Below are positions 1-12,879 of a stretch of 64,000 nt of DNA, piece by piece. A model generated the notes under the pieces. That model was not told the DNA's origin, made no database searches, and worked only from the letters and a program-made list of their open reading frames with translations. The first letter of the stretch is position 1. Each line of letters opens with the position of its first letter. Made by a program: the position numbers and the translations under genes. Source of the DNA: Maylandia zebra (lineage: Eukaryota > Chordata > Actinopteri > Cichliformes > Cichlidae); contig NC_135177.1 in NCBI RefSeq assembly GCF_041146795.1, forward strand, positions 22,790,560-22,854,559, in the 5' to 3' direction.

Positions 1-922
1 GACAGAGTGCAACCGTCACACCCCTCTCGGGCTCGGACCTGCAAGTTGGGGAGCGAGGCCCCGAATCCACTGATTCTGAAAGGGAGAGAGAGCGTGAGAT
101 GCTCGAGGTTCCCGAAAGAGAGGTGTGGAAAAGCGTTTTGTTACGTGGGCAGCGATTGGCAGGGATGTCTGCAAAGGCTTTTAATGCAGGAGATGGAAAA
201 ACACTCACAGTTGTTAACTCATTACTTGTGTCTTTGCGTGAAGCAGGTCCTCAGAGAAATGGCAGAATCAGAGATGCTTGATATTTCAGGTAAGATTATC
301 AAAGATTATCACCGGTATACAAAGATGGATGTAGATTCCAGTTCTAAAACCTAAAGCTAGTGATGAAGTCATGACCAGCAGGGGGCGACACCATAAGTTG
401 CACTATCCTGATATCTTAGTAAACACTTTCCTGAAGGGTTTAAGATCTCAAGCACCAATTACCTTGCATGCTGCTACTGTGTGCAGTGTCGTGAATTTTA
501 AATCACTCACCCAACCCACTCGCTAATCACACATGAGTTCAACACACCACAAATCACAAACATTCAGTTACACTCAGTTTTATTTAAAGCACCAGTTCAC
601 AACAACTGTCTCACAAGGTGCTTTATACTGTAAGCTACCCAACTTTGTTAAACAAATAAACAAGAAACACCCACAATAATCAAATGACCCGCTATGAGCA
701 AGCACTTGGCAACAGTGGGAAGGAAAAACTCCCTTTTAACAGGAAGAAACCTCCTGCAGAACCAGGCTCCAAGCCATCCGCCACGGTTAGTAATTAGCAA
801 GGGGCTGAGGCTTCAACATGACCTGAATAACTACTGAGTGTCATAAAAATAGTTACGTCCATCTTTGTATACAGTCTTTGAATTAAAGGTAGAAATTCAC
901 AATTTTAGGTTTAAATTAGCAG

Positions 923-987
<65 letters not shown>

Positions 988-2030
988 AGCTTAACTGGAT
1001 GTAACATTTTGTCCTCAGTGTGTTAGCATTGCAGATTTATTTGGCACGAGCTAAAACCTTCTGTGCATTCACATGGGGTGAGCCTGAGGTCAGAGGTCAG
1101 GTCAGGCGTGTAACACTAATGGCTTTTAAAATACGATAAGATGCATTCATTTTAAAATGCATGTATACATCCAGCCCAGGGTGCACTGCCACTGGAGGGC
1201 AGTGACCAGAGAGAGGTGTCTCGAGAGATCTCCCCCTTATATCTATCCGAAGGGTAAGTAAATATCAAAGAAGATCTCTGTGTGTGTTGATGTGCAGGTG
1301 TGTGTGTGCGAGCGATCACACTCATGTGCACCCATCATTTGGCAGGTCCACTCTCTCCAGGTCTATTTCTACACTGAGGGACATCCCAGAGGTGTCGGAC
1401 GAGTTGCCTGGGAGAGTAGCCGCGGAGTCACCTCGGTAATAACCAGCAGAAAAACAGAGACGACTCTCTCTTTAGTGTCTCCCGATGTTTGAGTTCGATT
1501 TGGAGACAGGAATGTGGTTTGTTTGTTGCCAGGTTGCTGCCAGAATTGGCCGAAGGTGAAGTAGAGCCTCTGCTTTTTCAGTCCCTCTTGCCGCCCGAGG
1601 TCAACCGCAAAACTGTCAGCAATGTTTTTCAGCGGCTTCTGGGTAATCAGGCACTTTCACTTATCATCGAACTGTCATGTCACTCATGTTAAAATTGTAT
1701 TAATGGTACAGCGCCAAGGCTGTGGCGGTCCCTGGCCCGTGACCTTCAGTTTATAAAGGTTGAAATAACAAACAGTGTCACTAGTGGAAGCTTTAGGAAT
1801 GAACTGATGAACAAACATACTGGTGACTTGTGTACATTCATGGAAAAGTAATTTGCTTTAAAAACATGAGATCTTTTCTGTGCTTCAGTGACCGTTTATG
1901 TGTGTGTGTGTTGTGTTGGTGGGTAGCATCTTTATCTGCCAGGAAGCTGCGTGTGGAGCAGGATGAGCCTTATGGTGACATCTTCATATTTCGTGGCTCC
2001 AACTATGAAGAAATACATCTGCCTTTGTAA
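1..2030 (+). CDS. rec8: REC8-type meiotic cohesin (kleisin) subunit, C-terminal part; 5' end outside window
   Basis: Last six exons of a kleisin gene: 1-122 (cut by the window edge), 247-289, 1175-1253, 1346-1435, 1533-1642 and 1927-2030 with stop TAA at 2028-2030. All junctions are GT-AG and all phases agree. The acidic, serine-rich exons contain MLEVPEREV and REVSREISPL. The last two exons encode the C-terminal winged-helix domain that binds the SMC1 head, with LLFQSLLPPEVNRKTVSNVF and KLRVEQDEPYGDIFIF. From family knowledge, REC8 replaces RAD21 in meiotic cohesin and its cleavage by separase releases homologues. The ending resembles REC8 (QEKPYG near the C-terminus) more than RAD21. RAD21L is the main alternative. 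Kleisin identity is firm; the choice of REC8 is likely. Intron 2 (290-1174) holds a LINE tail fragment and a GT array. Confidence 0.78.
560..800 (-). repeat. L2-type LINE 3'-UTR fragment
   Basis: The stretch around 700-770 (GCAACAGTGGGAAGGAAAAA followed by an aacaggaagaaacctcctgc block) is the reverse complement of the 3'-UTR of the L2-type LINE at 36188-36280 in this same window. The copy is truncated and diverged and sits in a rec8 intron. Confidence 0.7.
926..984 (+). repeat. (GT)n microsatellite
   Basis: About 29 uninterrupted GT units in a rec8 intron; probably length-polymorphic. Confidence 0.97.
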
Positions 2031-2358
2031 CATGGAAGCAGCGAAGCAGCGCTGAGCCTCCTGATCGGACTCGTCCCATCTTAAAGCCAGACTGGAAACT
2101 TCGTGTTCAACAGCATCATAAATACAAAGCGGTGTTTTGTGAGAGATCATTTCACGAGAAGGGTTTAAAAAGCATTTTATCGAGCTTTTAATGCGATTAA
2201 GTGTTGTTTTTATAATTGTTCCTTAGTGCTACCAGGTTTATGAGATTTCTGATAAATATTTTAACAATTTTTATTGTTTTATCTGCAATCAAACAGAAGT
2301 GTTGTCGTTGTTGTTCTGTGCACTCAGTTGAACTGTGCTGTGTTCTGTTGAACTGCAA

Positions 2359-2364
2359 AATAAA
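2359..2364 (+). promoter_or_regulatory. Poly(A) signal of the rec8-type gene
   Basis: AATAAA lies 329 nt after the rec8 stop codon and is the first good signal downstream. The CLK gene begins shortly after it, so the two genes are close tandem neighbours. Confidence 0.5.
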
Positions 2365-3047
2365 TGAATTTTTGTGACCTCTGTGAGTTATTTCTGTGAC
2401 GAAAGTGGGCGCCGCATGCACGCAACAAAGTATATGTAGCGTGCGGAGGAGGACGGGTGTGGAAAATCATACCGCCGGGGTTAAGGAGGTGCAAGGAGGA
2501 GAGGAAGTAAGTTGAGTGAAACTGGATCCACTCAGCCCCTGTGCCCACATCTTGATTCTCATCTGAAAACTTTCTCAGGGGGTTGTGACCAAAGTTTATT
2601 CTTAGCGTCTGTCTCAGCTCGCCCTCCTATCTGTCCGTCTGTTCCTCACTTTTTGTGTTTGTCTGCTTCAGCTGTCGTGTTCGCTTACTTTCAGTGTTTG
2701 CCTTTTACTTTTTCTCTATTCTCCCTAAGATATTCTTTCTTCTTTTGTCACTTTCGTGGTGAAGCTTCGGCATCGTGTCTTCCTTTCACTTCTGGTTTCA
2801 GCTGACAACACTGCAGGCTATTTTTTATTTTTTCACAACTCCTCGTCCTTCAGTTTGTTCCCGTGCTGCTACTTGACTATTTATCGTGCTGACCTTGGCG
2901 CTTTTCCTCTCCACATCTCCTCATCGCCTTTTGTTCCTGCCGCTACCTCACCTGCATCTCGCCTTCACCTCCCGTGCAGCATCCCTCCATCCGCCTCTCT
3001 TCCACTCAGGCTCGTCTTTTCTCTGAGTAGATCTGCACTGCTGTGCA

Positions 3048-6000
3048 ATGGGAAAGACAGAGCTGCATTCTCTGTTTAAGGGTTTTCTGGACTGTATTTG
3101 CCTCTGCCTTTCTGTGAGTATCTGCATTCTTTGAACATGTTTTTGTGTCTCTTTCTAAGTCTGTGTGATTTACTTTTAACCAGCTGCACTATGTGTTGAT
3201 CTCTTAAAGATCACCAGCTTTCTAACAATGAATGTGCAGATTGGTTGTGTTTATGTATGTCAGTGGCCCATGTCCTGCGCTAAGTGTCAGTTACTCACAT
3301 GCTGAGCTTCTGATATTAATAACAGTCTCAGAATGTGGATGGAAATAGAGCCTCAGCTCCTCCAAAGAGAGTCATCTGGCATTTTCTTATGAGCCCCCTT
3401 TAGGGCAGGCTCAGGTCTTTGAGATCGACCTTAATGCATTAATCATGGCTGCATTAGGACAGCCTCAGCAGGAGGACGTACACAAAGCTGTGTGAGCTTC
3501 TGTAACCATGCAAGCTTGAGTGCACGGGTATGTCCAGCTGGTGACCTTTCTCCTTACAGACCCAGAGGTCAGATGTTACTCGGTGTGTTTTTAGGTGGGG
3601 TGTGACAGAAGCAGGTTGATGTTTTTTTGATCTTTTGCTCCACCTTGTCATGAATGTGGCTGACTTTGTTTGCAGAGAAGAAGCGACCGGGCTGCAAATG
3701 ACAGTGAGAGGGACTCTGAAAATGGTCACCTGATCTACAAAAGTGGTGACGTCCTTGAAGACAGATGTAGGTTGCAGCACAGATGTAGGAAGAGTAAGCA
3801 GCCTCGTTACGGTGCTCCGTCATTAAGCTGATCTTTATCTGTCTTGCAGATGAGATAGTCGACACTTTAGGTGAGGGGACCTTTGGGAAAGTGGTTCAGT
3901 GTGTGGACCACAGCAGGTAGGTTTTTCATCAGAAGTTTCAAGTTGAATCAATGTGCAGTGTGTGCGGGGGTGGGGGGGTTATTTTTTTTTTTAAAACAGT
4001 GTTTAAAAACAGAGGAGGAAATCAAATTGCATTGAAGATCATTAAGAACCAGGACAAATACAGAGAAGCAGCCAAATTGGAAATCAACGTCCTGGAGAAG
4101 ATCAGTGAGAAGGATCCGCACAACAAACAGTGAGTCTGTGATTGAAACGCTGTTACCCGTTTCATGTGCTTTATGTTTCACCCTCTGTTTCTCTTCCTCA
4201 TCAGTAACTGCGTGCAGATGCTCAACTGGTTTAACTACTACGGCCATGTGTGCATCTCCTTTGAGCTGCTGTCTCTCAGCACATTTGACTTCTTGAAATC
4301 AAACAACTTCCTGCCGTATCCAATTAACCAGATCCGACACATGGCCCAGCAGATCTGCCACGCTGTCAGCTGTGAGTCCAATATGCATCATACAGAGTGT
4401 GCAGCACCACTTTCCCTTTTCTGCTGCACCTCTGCATCAATGCCAGGGATGAGACTAAGCAGATTAAACACGGCAAATTAGAGCAAGACGCAGGAGCAGT
4501 TAGGGCAGTGAGTGATTGATTTCATTCACGATGATTGATATCATTCAGTGATTAATTCTAGTCAATAACCGAACGCAATCATTTGCAAATCTCAGACAAG
4601 TCTGCTATTTATAATTTAGTCATATCAAATATTAATTTCATATTCAGTACAACCATTTGTTATGTAGCCATAACATGGTATCATTTGCTTGATATCATGC
4701 TGGCAAATTAACTTCAGAATGAGACAGGATGCTGTAAACCACGGGCTACGATTCTCCAAAATAAAAGCAGAGCATGCACTCCTAAATATTTAAACATAAA
4801 CAGCACAAAAGATGAGCTGCAACCACAGATTTTATAGAAGATGGGTTCATCCACTGTGACTTCACACATTGGTTTACATTAGTTTAATGCTACTTTTTTG
4901 GTCATTGAAATGTTTTTGTTTTTCGTTTTTTGGAGATAAGAGGTATCACATTTTTAGATGCACGTGCAATGCACAGATATTGCAAACTAAACCTGAAGCT
5001 GGGCTGTACCACACAGGATGTAATAATATTAAATTTCTCTATTTAAAAGCTTTTTTAAAAACTCAAATGCCACTTGGCTCCAGCTGCATGTGTTGGGAGA
5101 CCTGCCAATCAAAGCAGCAACATCCTTAACTCTAGTATCCAAGTGGATGAGTTATTACAAAAAGGTCAGCTCCATAGCGTTGTTATGAAAGTGGAAACTA
5201 TCCACAGAAGCCGAAGGTTTTTTTGTACTGTAAACATGTGTCTTAACACATGGGGTCATGGGGATTGACTTGCTTTTGGAACTGGCCTCAAGTGGCCATT
5301 AGAGAAGCTGTAGTTTTTGGCAGCTTCACCTCGGGTTCAGTTTTTGGCCATGGAGGTTACTCCTCAGCTGGAACGCATCACACCATCAAAGAGTCCCTCT
5401 GCTTTAATTAAACCAACACTTCATCAGACAGGCTTCATTCGGGTTTCTGATATATAATCTTTGTAATATCCTATCTACTAACATTTAATTCGCTGCTGTA
5501 AATCTGTCACATCCAGCTGTCTACAATCAACCACATTTGAGGTGTCTGCTCATGATGAACTTCCTCATCTGAACTTCTCTCCCGTTTCCTCTGCAGTTCT
5601 CCATGACAACAAGCTGACTCACACTGACCTGAAGCCTGAGAACATCCTCTTCGTCAACTCGGACTACTCCCTCATATACAACGCCGAGAAGGTCAGAAAT
5701 GGCTGCAGGCGTGATGGCTGAGGGCTTCAGGGGAAGGTAGAAAAAGCGGGGATTAATGATGGCAGAAAAATGCAGCTTTTCATTTGGGTGCAAATTTGTT
5801 TCAGCAGAAATCAGACACCCACATGTATGCTTTTTATAATCTCATATTTATCCAGGAAGGCTGCAGCTTGTTTGTTGACCTTTGCAGGAAAATATGTGGC
5901 AGCTCTGAGACATATTGCTGAATTTTTATTTATGGGAATCTCCACTTTTTCTTCGTTTTTCACAGCCACATAAAAACGAAAACTAAATACACCCTTACTG

Positions 6001-7568
6001 CTTCCTGTTAAATCAGGATGTCCAAGCTTATTAAACTTTATGACGGCACCATGGCTTGGTTTGCATCGGAACAAATCACATGGCTTCTGGACCAATGTCC
6101 TGTGAACAGACAAGACCAAAGTGGAGACACAGTGTTGCATTTAGCAAAAAAGGGAGAACAAGCTTGTTGACTTTCTTGGAATTAGTTAAATCCACCAAGC
6201 GTTTTTTAAGGTTAACTGGGTTAAATGAGACGTTGTGTGACATTGATTCAGTTAGTTGATTGAGATGTTTAATCTAATTAGTTTAATCCAACCAAAAAAG
6301 AAGTGGGAGATTAAGGGGGTTTATCTGCTGGTGGGGTTGTGTCACGAAGGGCATCTGCTGTAAAACGCAACCAAATCAAACATGCAGAGCTACCAGCTAC
6401 AGTGACCCCTTGTCCACATGGAAACAGCCGATAGTAGCGTTTTTGTTGTTGCTGTTTTTCTAATCTGATAGACTCGTTCTTGTTTTGTCCTACCGTGTTG
6501 CAGTATTGTAAAATTGTTCATAACTTTTTGTTATTTTCATCACATTAGCGCAAGCCTAATGCTCTTTATCATTTTTTATCAAAGCATCATCAATAGCAGG
6601 AAAATACAAAGATTATACTTTAAATGAGCGAAGTTGGGAGGGTTTACAGTGTTTCCACCTGTCGCCCATTTAGAAGTGCAATGAAAGGCGGGTAAACGAC
6701 ACCACGGTGCGGCTCGTCGACTTCGGCAGCGCCACCTTTGACCACGAACACCACTCTGTCATCATCTCTACTCGTCACTACCGAGCCCCAGAGGTCATAC
6801 TTGGTAAGAAATGTCATTTTAGCTCGGGGAGTATCCAGGACCTGCCCAGTCCAGTTGGTAACAAAGCTATTCCTTCTTCCACAGAGTTGGGTTGGAGTCA
6901 ACCGTGTGATGTGTGGAGTATCGGCTGCATCCTGTTTGAATACTACAAAGGGTTCACACTCTTCCAGGTCACACATTCGACATAAAAGTAAGACGAACTT
7001 TGTCTTTTTATTTGTCATGGTCTTTACTTCCTCTTGTGTCCACTTACAGACTCATGACAACAAGGAGCATCTTGCTATGATAGAGAGAGTACAGGGACCG
7101 ATTCCTCAGAGGATGATTCAGAGGAGCAGGTATCCCGCTCGTGCACCCTCTCATTGTCACAAACTCTGAAACACTTTGATCTGACGACTCTTCATTTTGA
7201 TTCTCAGAAAGCAGAAGTATTTCCACCGTGGACATCTAGACTGGAACGAGTGCTCCAAAGCCGGACGCTACGTCAAATCCAAATGCAAGCCGTTAAGGGT
7301 GAGCCGTGGGCAGGCGGACCACAGATAAGCATTATCTGCTCGGTGCCCACCATTTGAATATAATGTCTCTCTCCTTGTTTTACAGGAATACTTGTTATCA
7401 CACGGGAGAGAACACCACCATTTTTTCGATCTCCTAGAGAGGATGCTGGAGTACGAGCCCTCAAAGCGTATTTCTCTTTCCTCCGCTCTGTGCCATCCTT
7501 TCTTCCAGCCCCTCCATCATCCAGGAAGAAGTCAGGGGTGGAGGAACAGCTGTGACATGAGCAGATGA
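3048..7568 (+). CDS. clk2: CDC2-like dual-specificity kinase (CLK family, closest to CLK2), RS domain not found
   Basis: LAMMER-type kinase that phosphorylates SR splicing factors, normally in the nucleus. Certain exons: 3676-3766, 3850-3916, 4013-4129, 4205-4371, 5597-5691, 6674-6803, 6885-6967, 7050-7129, 7208-7298 and 7386-7568 (TGA 7566-7568); all phases agree. Visible motifs: glycine loop [14 protein letters not shown]-type lysine in IALKIIK, CLK-specific HTDLKPEN catalytic loop, VDFGSATF, activation-segment [12 protein letters not shown], and the family signature [12 protein letters not shown]. It ends CDMSR, like CLK2 (DISR), not CLK1/4. The start is uncertain: ATG 3048 opens a 22-codon exon (3048-3113) with a GTGAGT donor in the right phase, but no arginine/serine-rich exon is visible upstream. 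The model has about 389 residues against about 500 in CLK2. Linkage to pklr supports clk2. A CLK4-like paralogue is possible. Confidence 0.85.
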
Positions 7569-8329
7569 CCTTTGGTAGACACTTAACCATATGTGGACCA
7601 TATGGTGAGGGTGTTTGCAAGTTTATTTGTAATTTAAGCTTTAAAAATAAGAGGTTTAAGTTATTTGAGTTAAACACTGAAATGACAGCTAACAGTGAAA
7701 GAGAAAGTCTGAAAGCATCATTGTAAGCAGCTTCTCAGATAAAAGAAGTTTGAACAGTTACAGCTGATTGAGCTGGAAGAGAGAAAAGAGAAGCATCATC
7801 CTTTCAAGTAGGGAAAAAATTTATTTAGCAGACACGTTTGTCTAAAGGTGCTAGCAATTTTTTTCTGAGCATATTATTTTTATGTTTGTTTGCTTTTCTA
7901 TGTTTCTGTTAAAATTGTCTTAAAATTGTTTACAAGCTTGTTAAGTATGGAAAGACTTGACAAATGCAACCTACGTGACATTATAAAAATCCAACAGTCT
8001 CAGCCTTAATGTATCCCCCAGAACAGAAGCATTTTATTTTGAGGTAATGAGTCTCTAGATATTAATTAGAATAAATGTGATTTTTTTTAAGTGTAATTTT
8101 CTAGTGTGTAGTTTTAATTATACAAAACATTAAAAAAGGAAACAATTGAAAAATATAAAAGTTATTTGCTTTTACTTTTTTATGCTGTACTTTTTATATT
8201 CGAGGAAAAAAGATGAAGAAATGGCGCAGGTGCCAAACGTTAAACTACTAATGGAGAACTGACCTTAACAAGCAAATCAACTGAAGGAAATATTACATCT
8301 TAGGCTTGTGTGATCATCAGAATTATGAT
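7569..8329. other. Presumed 3'-UTR and spacer downstream of clk2
   Basis: AT-rich sequence without credible coding potential. A possible poly(A) signal AATAAA lies at 8070-8075, 500 nt after the clk2 stop. Nothing else was recognised. Confidence 0.5.
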
Positions 8330-8868
8330 TAGGGTGACCAGATGCCCAACTTAAAAAAAAAATTACAATAAATCAGACATGAGTCTAGCATGTAAAGGCC
8401 AACTAACTTAACCTGTTATGCAGTAGTCCTTATTTAACCCTGTATTCATGATTCATGTTCTTATATTAGCTATATCTAAAAAAAAATACGATTTTTCTAG
8501 TCAATTATAACACACATGCACTGTGTCACTTCGTGCCATATTTCCCCATCTGAGAAATTGAAGTATAATTTTATCTAGAGACAAAAATTGTATTTCTCAG
8601 TATAAACTGCCAAATCATTTTCTTTGTGGTAGATTCCATCAGATTAAACAAGCTGCTAACTTTTTGGTGGCTTCTTGCTAACCTCCAGTTAAATATAATA
8701 AAAAGCCTTCCCTGCGTTCTTTAAACTCAGGGAAGGCTAAAAAATAACAAAAAACAAAACAGAGTTTAGGAAAGTGCCGTGTAAATGTGGGACTTTGCTT
8801 CTGTATGTGGGAGATGTCATAAAACTGCTGCGGCGTCCCACAAAAAAAAGGGACATCTGGTCACCCTA
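8330..8868. mobile_element. Non-autonomous DNA element with terminal inverted repeats (MITE)
   Basis: The segment opens with TAGGGTGACCAGATG and closes with its exact complement CATCTGGTCACCCTA. The 539 bp between are AT-rich and encode nothing. No target duplication could be defined, so the superfamily is left open. Sequence beyond it (8869-9887) has only an AATAAA at 9111-9116 and a CA array. Confidence 0.75.
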
Positions 8869-9607
8869 GCAAAAACACTGAAGTTTGGAAACAGGTGATG
8901 TAGTAATGGTTATAACAAACACAACAGACGTTGTCTTCATGCTAATAAAAGAAACATGTTCTAAAATTGGACATTTTAAAGGGAAAAAATAAAATGTAAT
9001 CAGATACGTCTCTAACATTTGGAGGACATGATGTATTTAAAAGCTGAAGATGTATGATCCTTTCAGTTTTGTGCTTGCAGTCACTTTATGGCAATTTTGA
9101 TGTTTTCTGTAATAAATTTTACATAAAATAGCACCTGCAGTCATTGAATTAATTCAGATGCCTTCTTGCAACCTTTCAGTTCATCACTCATACATTCACA
9201 CACTACTGACTCTCAGCCCTCCTCTGGCATCTTGATTGAGTGCAGCTGAGCAGAGAGCATGGTCACTCTGCTGAGCGCGAGCGTGTACTCGCCAGTTTCC
9301 CCTCTTCAGCCTTTGCAATGCTGAAAGCGAGTGCAGGAGGCAGGATGCATGACGCCCACTCACTGGCAGTGAATGCATATTTAGGTGTTCTACTGTCACA
9401 CGGGCGCAATGTGACATCACGCGGACTTTGAACCAGGAAGCCGGAGGTTAAAGATCAGCTAGCGTCCGATCCGACTGTTCCAGACAGTTTTCACATGCAC
9501 TTCCATTTGGTAATTTCTGTAGAAGTTCAGGGTTCCAGTGCAATAATGCATAAAAATCACTTTAGATATGAAGATGCAGCAACATGCACGCACACACATA
9601 CGCACAT

Positions 9608-9616
<9 letters not shown>

Positions 9617-9645
<29 letters not shown>
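9617..9645 (+). repeat. (CA)n microsatellite
   Basis: About 14 CA units preceded by a short CG-rich alternating stretch. Confidence 0.95.
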
Positions 9646-9647
<2 letters not shown>

Positions 9648-9887
9648 TATCATTTAAAATAAGAAACATGACAGATGCATCACTTCTTTATAAGATTGTG
9701 CAACATAGGGAAAGACCTTTACAAAAGCTCTACAACTCTCTTCTCTCAGAACAATGTTTTTTTCCACAAATATTCAGTTTTGCTGTTGTACTTCAAATAT
9801 ATTGTTAATAAATAATGCTATATACACGACTCTCGTACCGGCTACCTTTAAAATGAGACTATTGACTGTAAAACATTTTCAGTGACT

Positions 9888-12879
9888 TCATTCAGCCTTC
9901 TTGAAGACTTGCTTTGCTGCGACGCCTTGAACTCTCATTTCCTGCAGAGAAGAGACGGAGAAGAAGAGGGAAAAAAAACATGAGGTGAGAGGGTGTAAAT
10001 GAATGGTGAGAAGCAACAAGAACATTTGGGATTCTGTCCAGAACACCCCCCTCACCAGCTCATGCTTTGACCTCATAATCCGTCTTCCACTCTTTCACAT
10101 CTATTCATCAGGTCTTTTCAGCCCGCTCCCACTTTCCTCCTCCACCTCTTCATTAGTCCCTCACTGTTCCCTTTGTGTAACCTCTGAAACCGTCGCTGGT
10201 ATTCCCCAGCATATTGAGTTTAGCATCGGCAACACTTTCTCTAAATTTGTGAGAGCTTTTTAGTGGGAGAATGCTGACCGTTTGAAAACGTAACCAGCAA
10301 TGAAAGATAAGCTATGAGTTTAAACTGTTCTAGAACAAATGTGCCTCTGAGCTTCTGTAGCACTTGTGCATTCAGTTTGTGTGTACTCCTTTGTTAGGTG
10401 ATGGACTTTCCCCTTTTAGGCACATACAAACTCCACAGACCTCTTAATAAAAACCTTTTCTCACAAAGACAGTAACAGAATTAGCCAATGAATAACTTCT
10501 AAAACCTGCCTTATTTGAATACCCTCCCTCATTTAGCATATCAATTTCTCCATCACTTCCCTTTAAGCTTTCATTTTCCTTCTTCCCTCTTCCTTGCTTT
10601 CTCTCTGCACTGGCCTCTTCTTCCCCTCGTACATCCTTACCAAATGCAGCTTGTCACCCTCCAGCCAGTGCGTCCAGCCTCGTCCCTTTTTCTCGCCTCG
10701 CTGTACACAAACCAGCTTGTCTCCGTCCCAATCTACTGTAGTCTGTGTAACCACAGAGATGCCGTTAGTGTGAAACATTAGCATGTAAAGTAGCTCACAC
10801 AACACTCAGCCACACAAAGAGACAAGAAGCTTTATGCAAAGCAAAAAAAAAGGGGGGCGGGGGGGGGGGACTAATACAGTGATGCGTGAAAGGTCATGGA
10901 GCCTTTAAAATATACTTCATTTTTTCAAAGATGTGACCAAAAACATCAGATTTTAGATATTTGTTTAAAAATTACATGAATATATTAGTTGGACCTGATA
11001 AAAAATGATCCAATATTTTTGTATCTTTGCATCTTTTGTATCATGTGACACCCTGTAGACAGCAATAACTAAAAAAAAAAAGAACATTTAAAGATAATAG
11101 TTTGGGCTTTGACTTTCCAAAACATCTTTGATCTCCTTAACATCACTTTGGTGGAACAACTTGTGAGTTTGGGGTGATGTTTTTGTTTTATGATCCATTT
11201 CCTCCTGAGATTTAATCCACAGACAGGGGTCCTGTCACCTCCTTGAGACTTTTCTGGTGTAATTCAGAATTCATCCAGTTGTTTAAGACTAAATGCACAA
11301 AAACCGATCCAAAACATGACGCCACCATCGCCATTTCCTTTGTCCAAACACAAGACTTCTTATTTCATACTAAAAAAAAAAAGTTCTACTTCAGCATCAT
11401 CTATACATGAATTCGAGTTCAAACAGCCTTCTGGTTTTCCAGTGAGATCTTTAGCAATCTGCAGGTCGAGTTTGCGCTGCTACGATGGACTCTATCGCCG
11501 TTTAATGTTCTGCTGATGTTAGACTCAGTAACCTGAACACTGTCACTGTTGTCGAGACAAACTCTTTAAGGATGGTTTTATAACCTCTCCAGACTGATGA
11601 GCATCAGTAAATCAATAAATCAAATCAATACAACAGAGGAACCTCCTCTGTTTGGGCCATGACACACTTCCCACTTCTGAAAACTCAAGCATTTTACAAG
11701 CAAAGTGGTAAAAGCCACAATAACACGAGTCCTGGCTGGCAAATGTGCACAAACCCCGCCTCAGGGTCACATTACATTTTAAACATTTCACCAAATGCTT
11801 TAAAAATTCCTCACCATAAGGAGGGCAATCCCGGGCACAACCAACACATGTGTGTCAGATCTGCTGTCTGGACTCTCACCGAGGACATTTCGGGTCAACA
11901 TTGGGATAAATCCTTACTAATCTAGCATTAGTTAAGTGAACACTTTGCACCAGCAAAGACAGATGATTAGCGCACCAAGTTTAGGACAGAGTTCCAGGGC
12001 TCATCAGTTAAAGTTATCCCCAAGTCAGTGTCCCAGTCTCAGACGGTCAGTGGTGCACGGATTAAGGTTACTGATAAGTTCATAAATCTGGGATATGAGT
12101 CGTCTCTGTTTAGCATTCAGCTGAAGAATATCATCATAGCCCATCATTGAATGGTTACTTGGGAAGGAGCTGAATGTTTCTTATTCTGGGTTTTTAAACA
12201 GCAATGAGTGGTTATGGAATAATCCCAGCGGGAAGTGTACAGACTTTACTCAAGTACCTAACCTTCAAAGCAAACTTTGGAAAAAACACAACACACACCT
12301 GACAGGTACGGCCATCCACTATCCTCAGGTCCTCAGTAAATTCTTTTCCAATATTAAAATCCATGCTGAAATTCTTGAAGGTAGTGATTGTGTTGATTTT
12401 CACGGCTCCTGTCTCTGGGTCATGGATGATCTCTTTAGTGGGCTTCAACATACACACGATCTTCCTCAAAGCAACATTAACATCTGGGAGAAAAGAGGGA
12501 AAGATTTTGTAAGCCACACTTATGGGGGGATCTTTTCTACCTCAGACACTGCAGGTGGAGTGAACACACACACTTGTGAGGGTGTAAGTGGGTCAAAGGT
12601 GGTGATTTCATTACACTAATGTGCTGCTGGAAATGTAGATAGTCCACATCACTAAACCAGACACTGAAGATTATGAATCAGTCAACATATAAACAATTAT
12701 TTAAAGATAAACGCATGAAAGATGAATGTTAAATGAGAGGGTTTTACCCGTTAAACATTTGATGGTAATAATACTATAAAATATGCTGCATAAAGACTGG
12801 TACCTAAACCTGTCAGGTAGGCGTCCACATTCTCCTGCTCCACCATATGATAGGTGCCGGAGTAATTAGGTTTAGTCAT
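9888..12879 (-). CDS. rbp5: Cellular retinol-binding protein (CRBP family, rbp5-like)
   Basis: Four exons on the minus strand, the canonical layout of intracellular lipid-binding protein genes: 12810-12879, 12299-12483, 10641-10742 and 9888-9941 (stop complement at 9888-9890). Phases agree and give about 135 residues, the family length. The small cytosolic beta-barrel carries all-trans-retinol and presents it to LRAT or retinol dehydrogenases. Motifs in order: [83 protein letters not shown] and [10 protein letters not shown]. The glutamine in LVCVQ matches the retinol-contacting Gln108, not the arginine typical of CRABP. The start is MTKPNYSG at 12879; an in-frame ATG 25 codons upstream is unlike the family and was not chosen. 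The orthology name is tentative among rbp1, rbp5 and rbp7. Confidence 0.88.

Noticed and set aside
2512..3079. Plus-strand frames near the CLK start as RS-domain exons
   Set aside because: They are Phe/Ser/Leu-rich from TC-rich DNA and contain no Arg-Ser repeats.
9584..9808. His-Thr repeat peptide
   Set aside because: Translation of the CA microsatellite.
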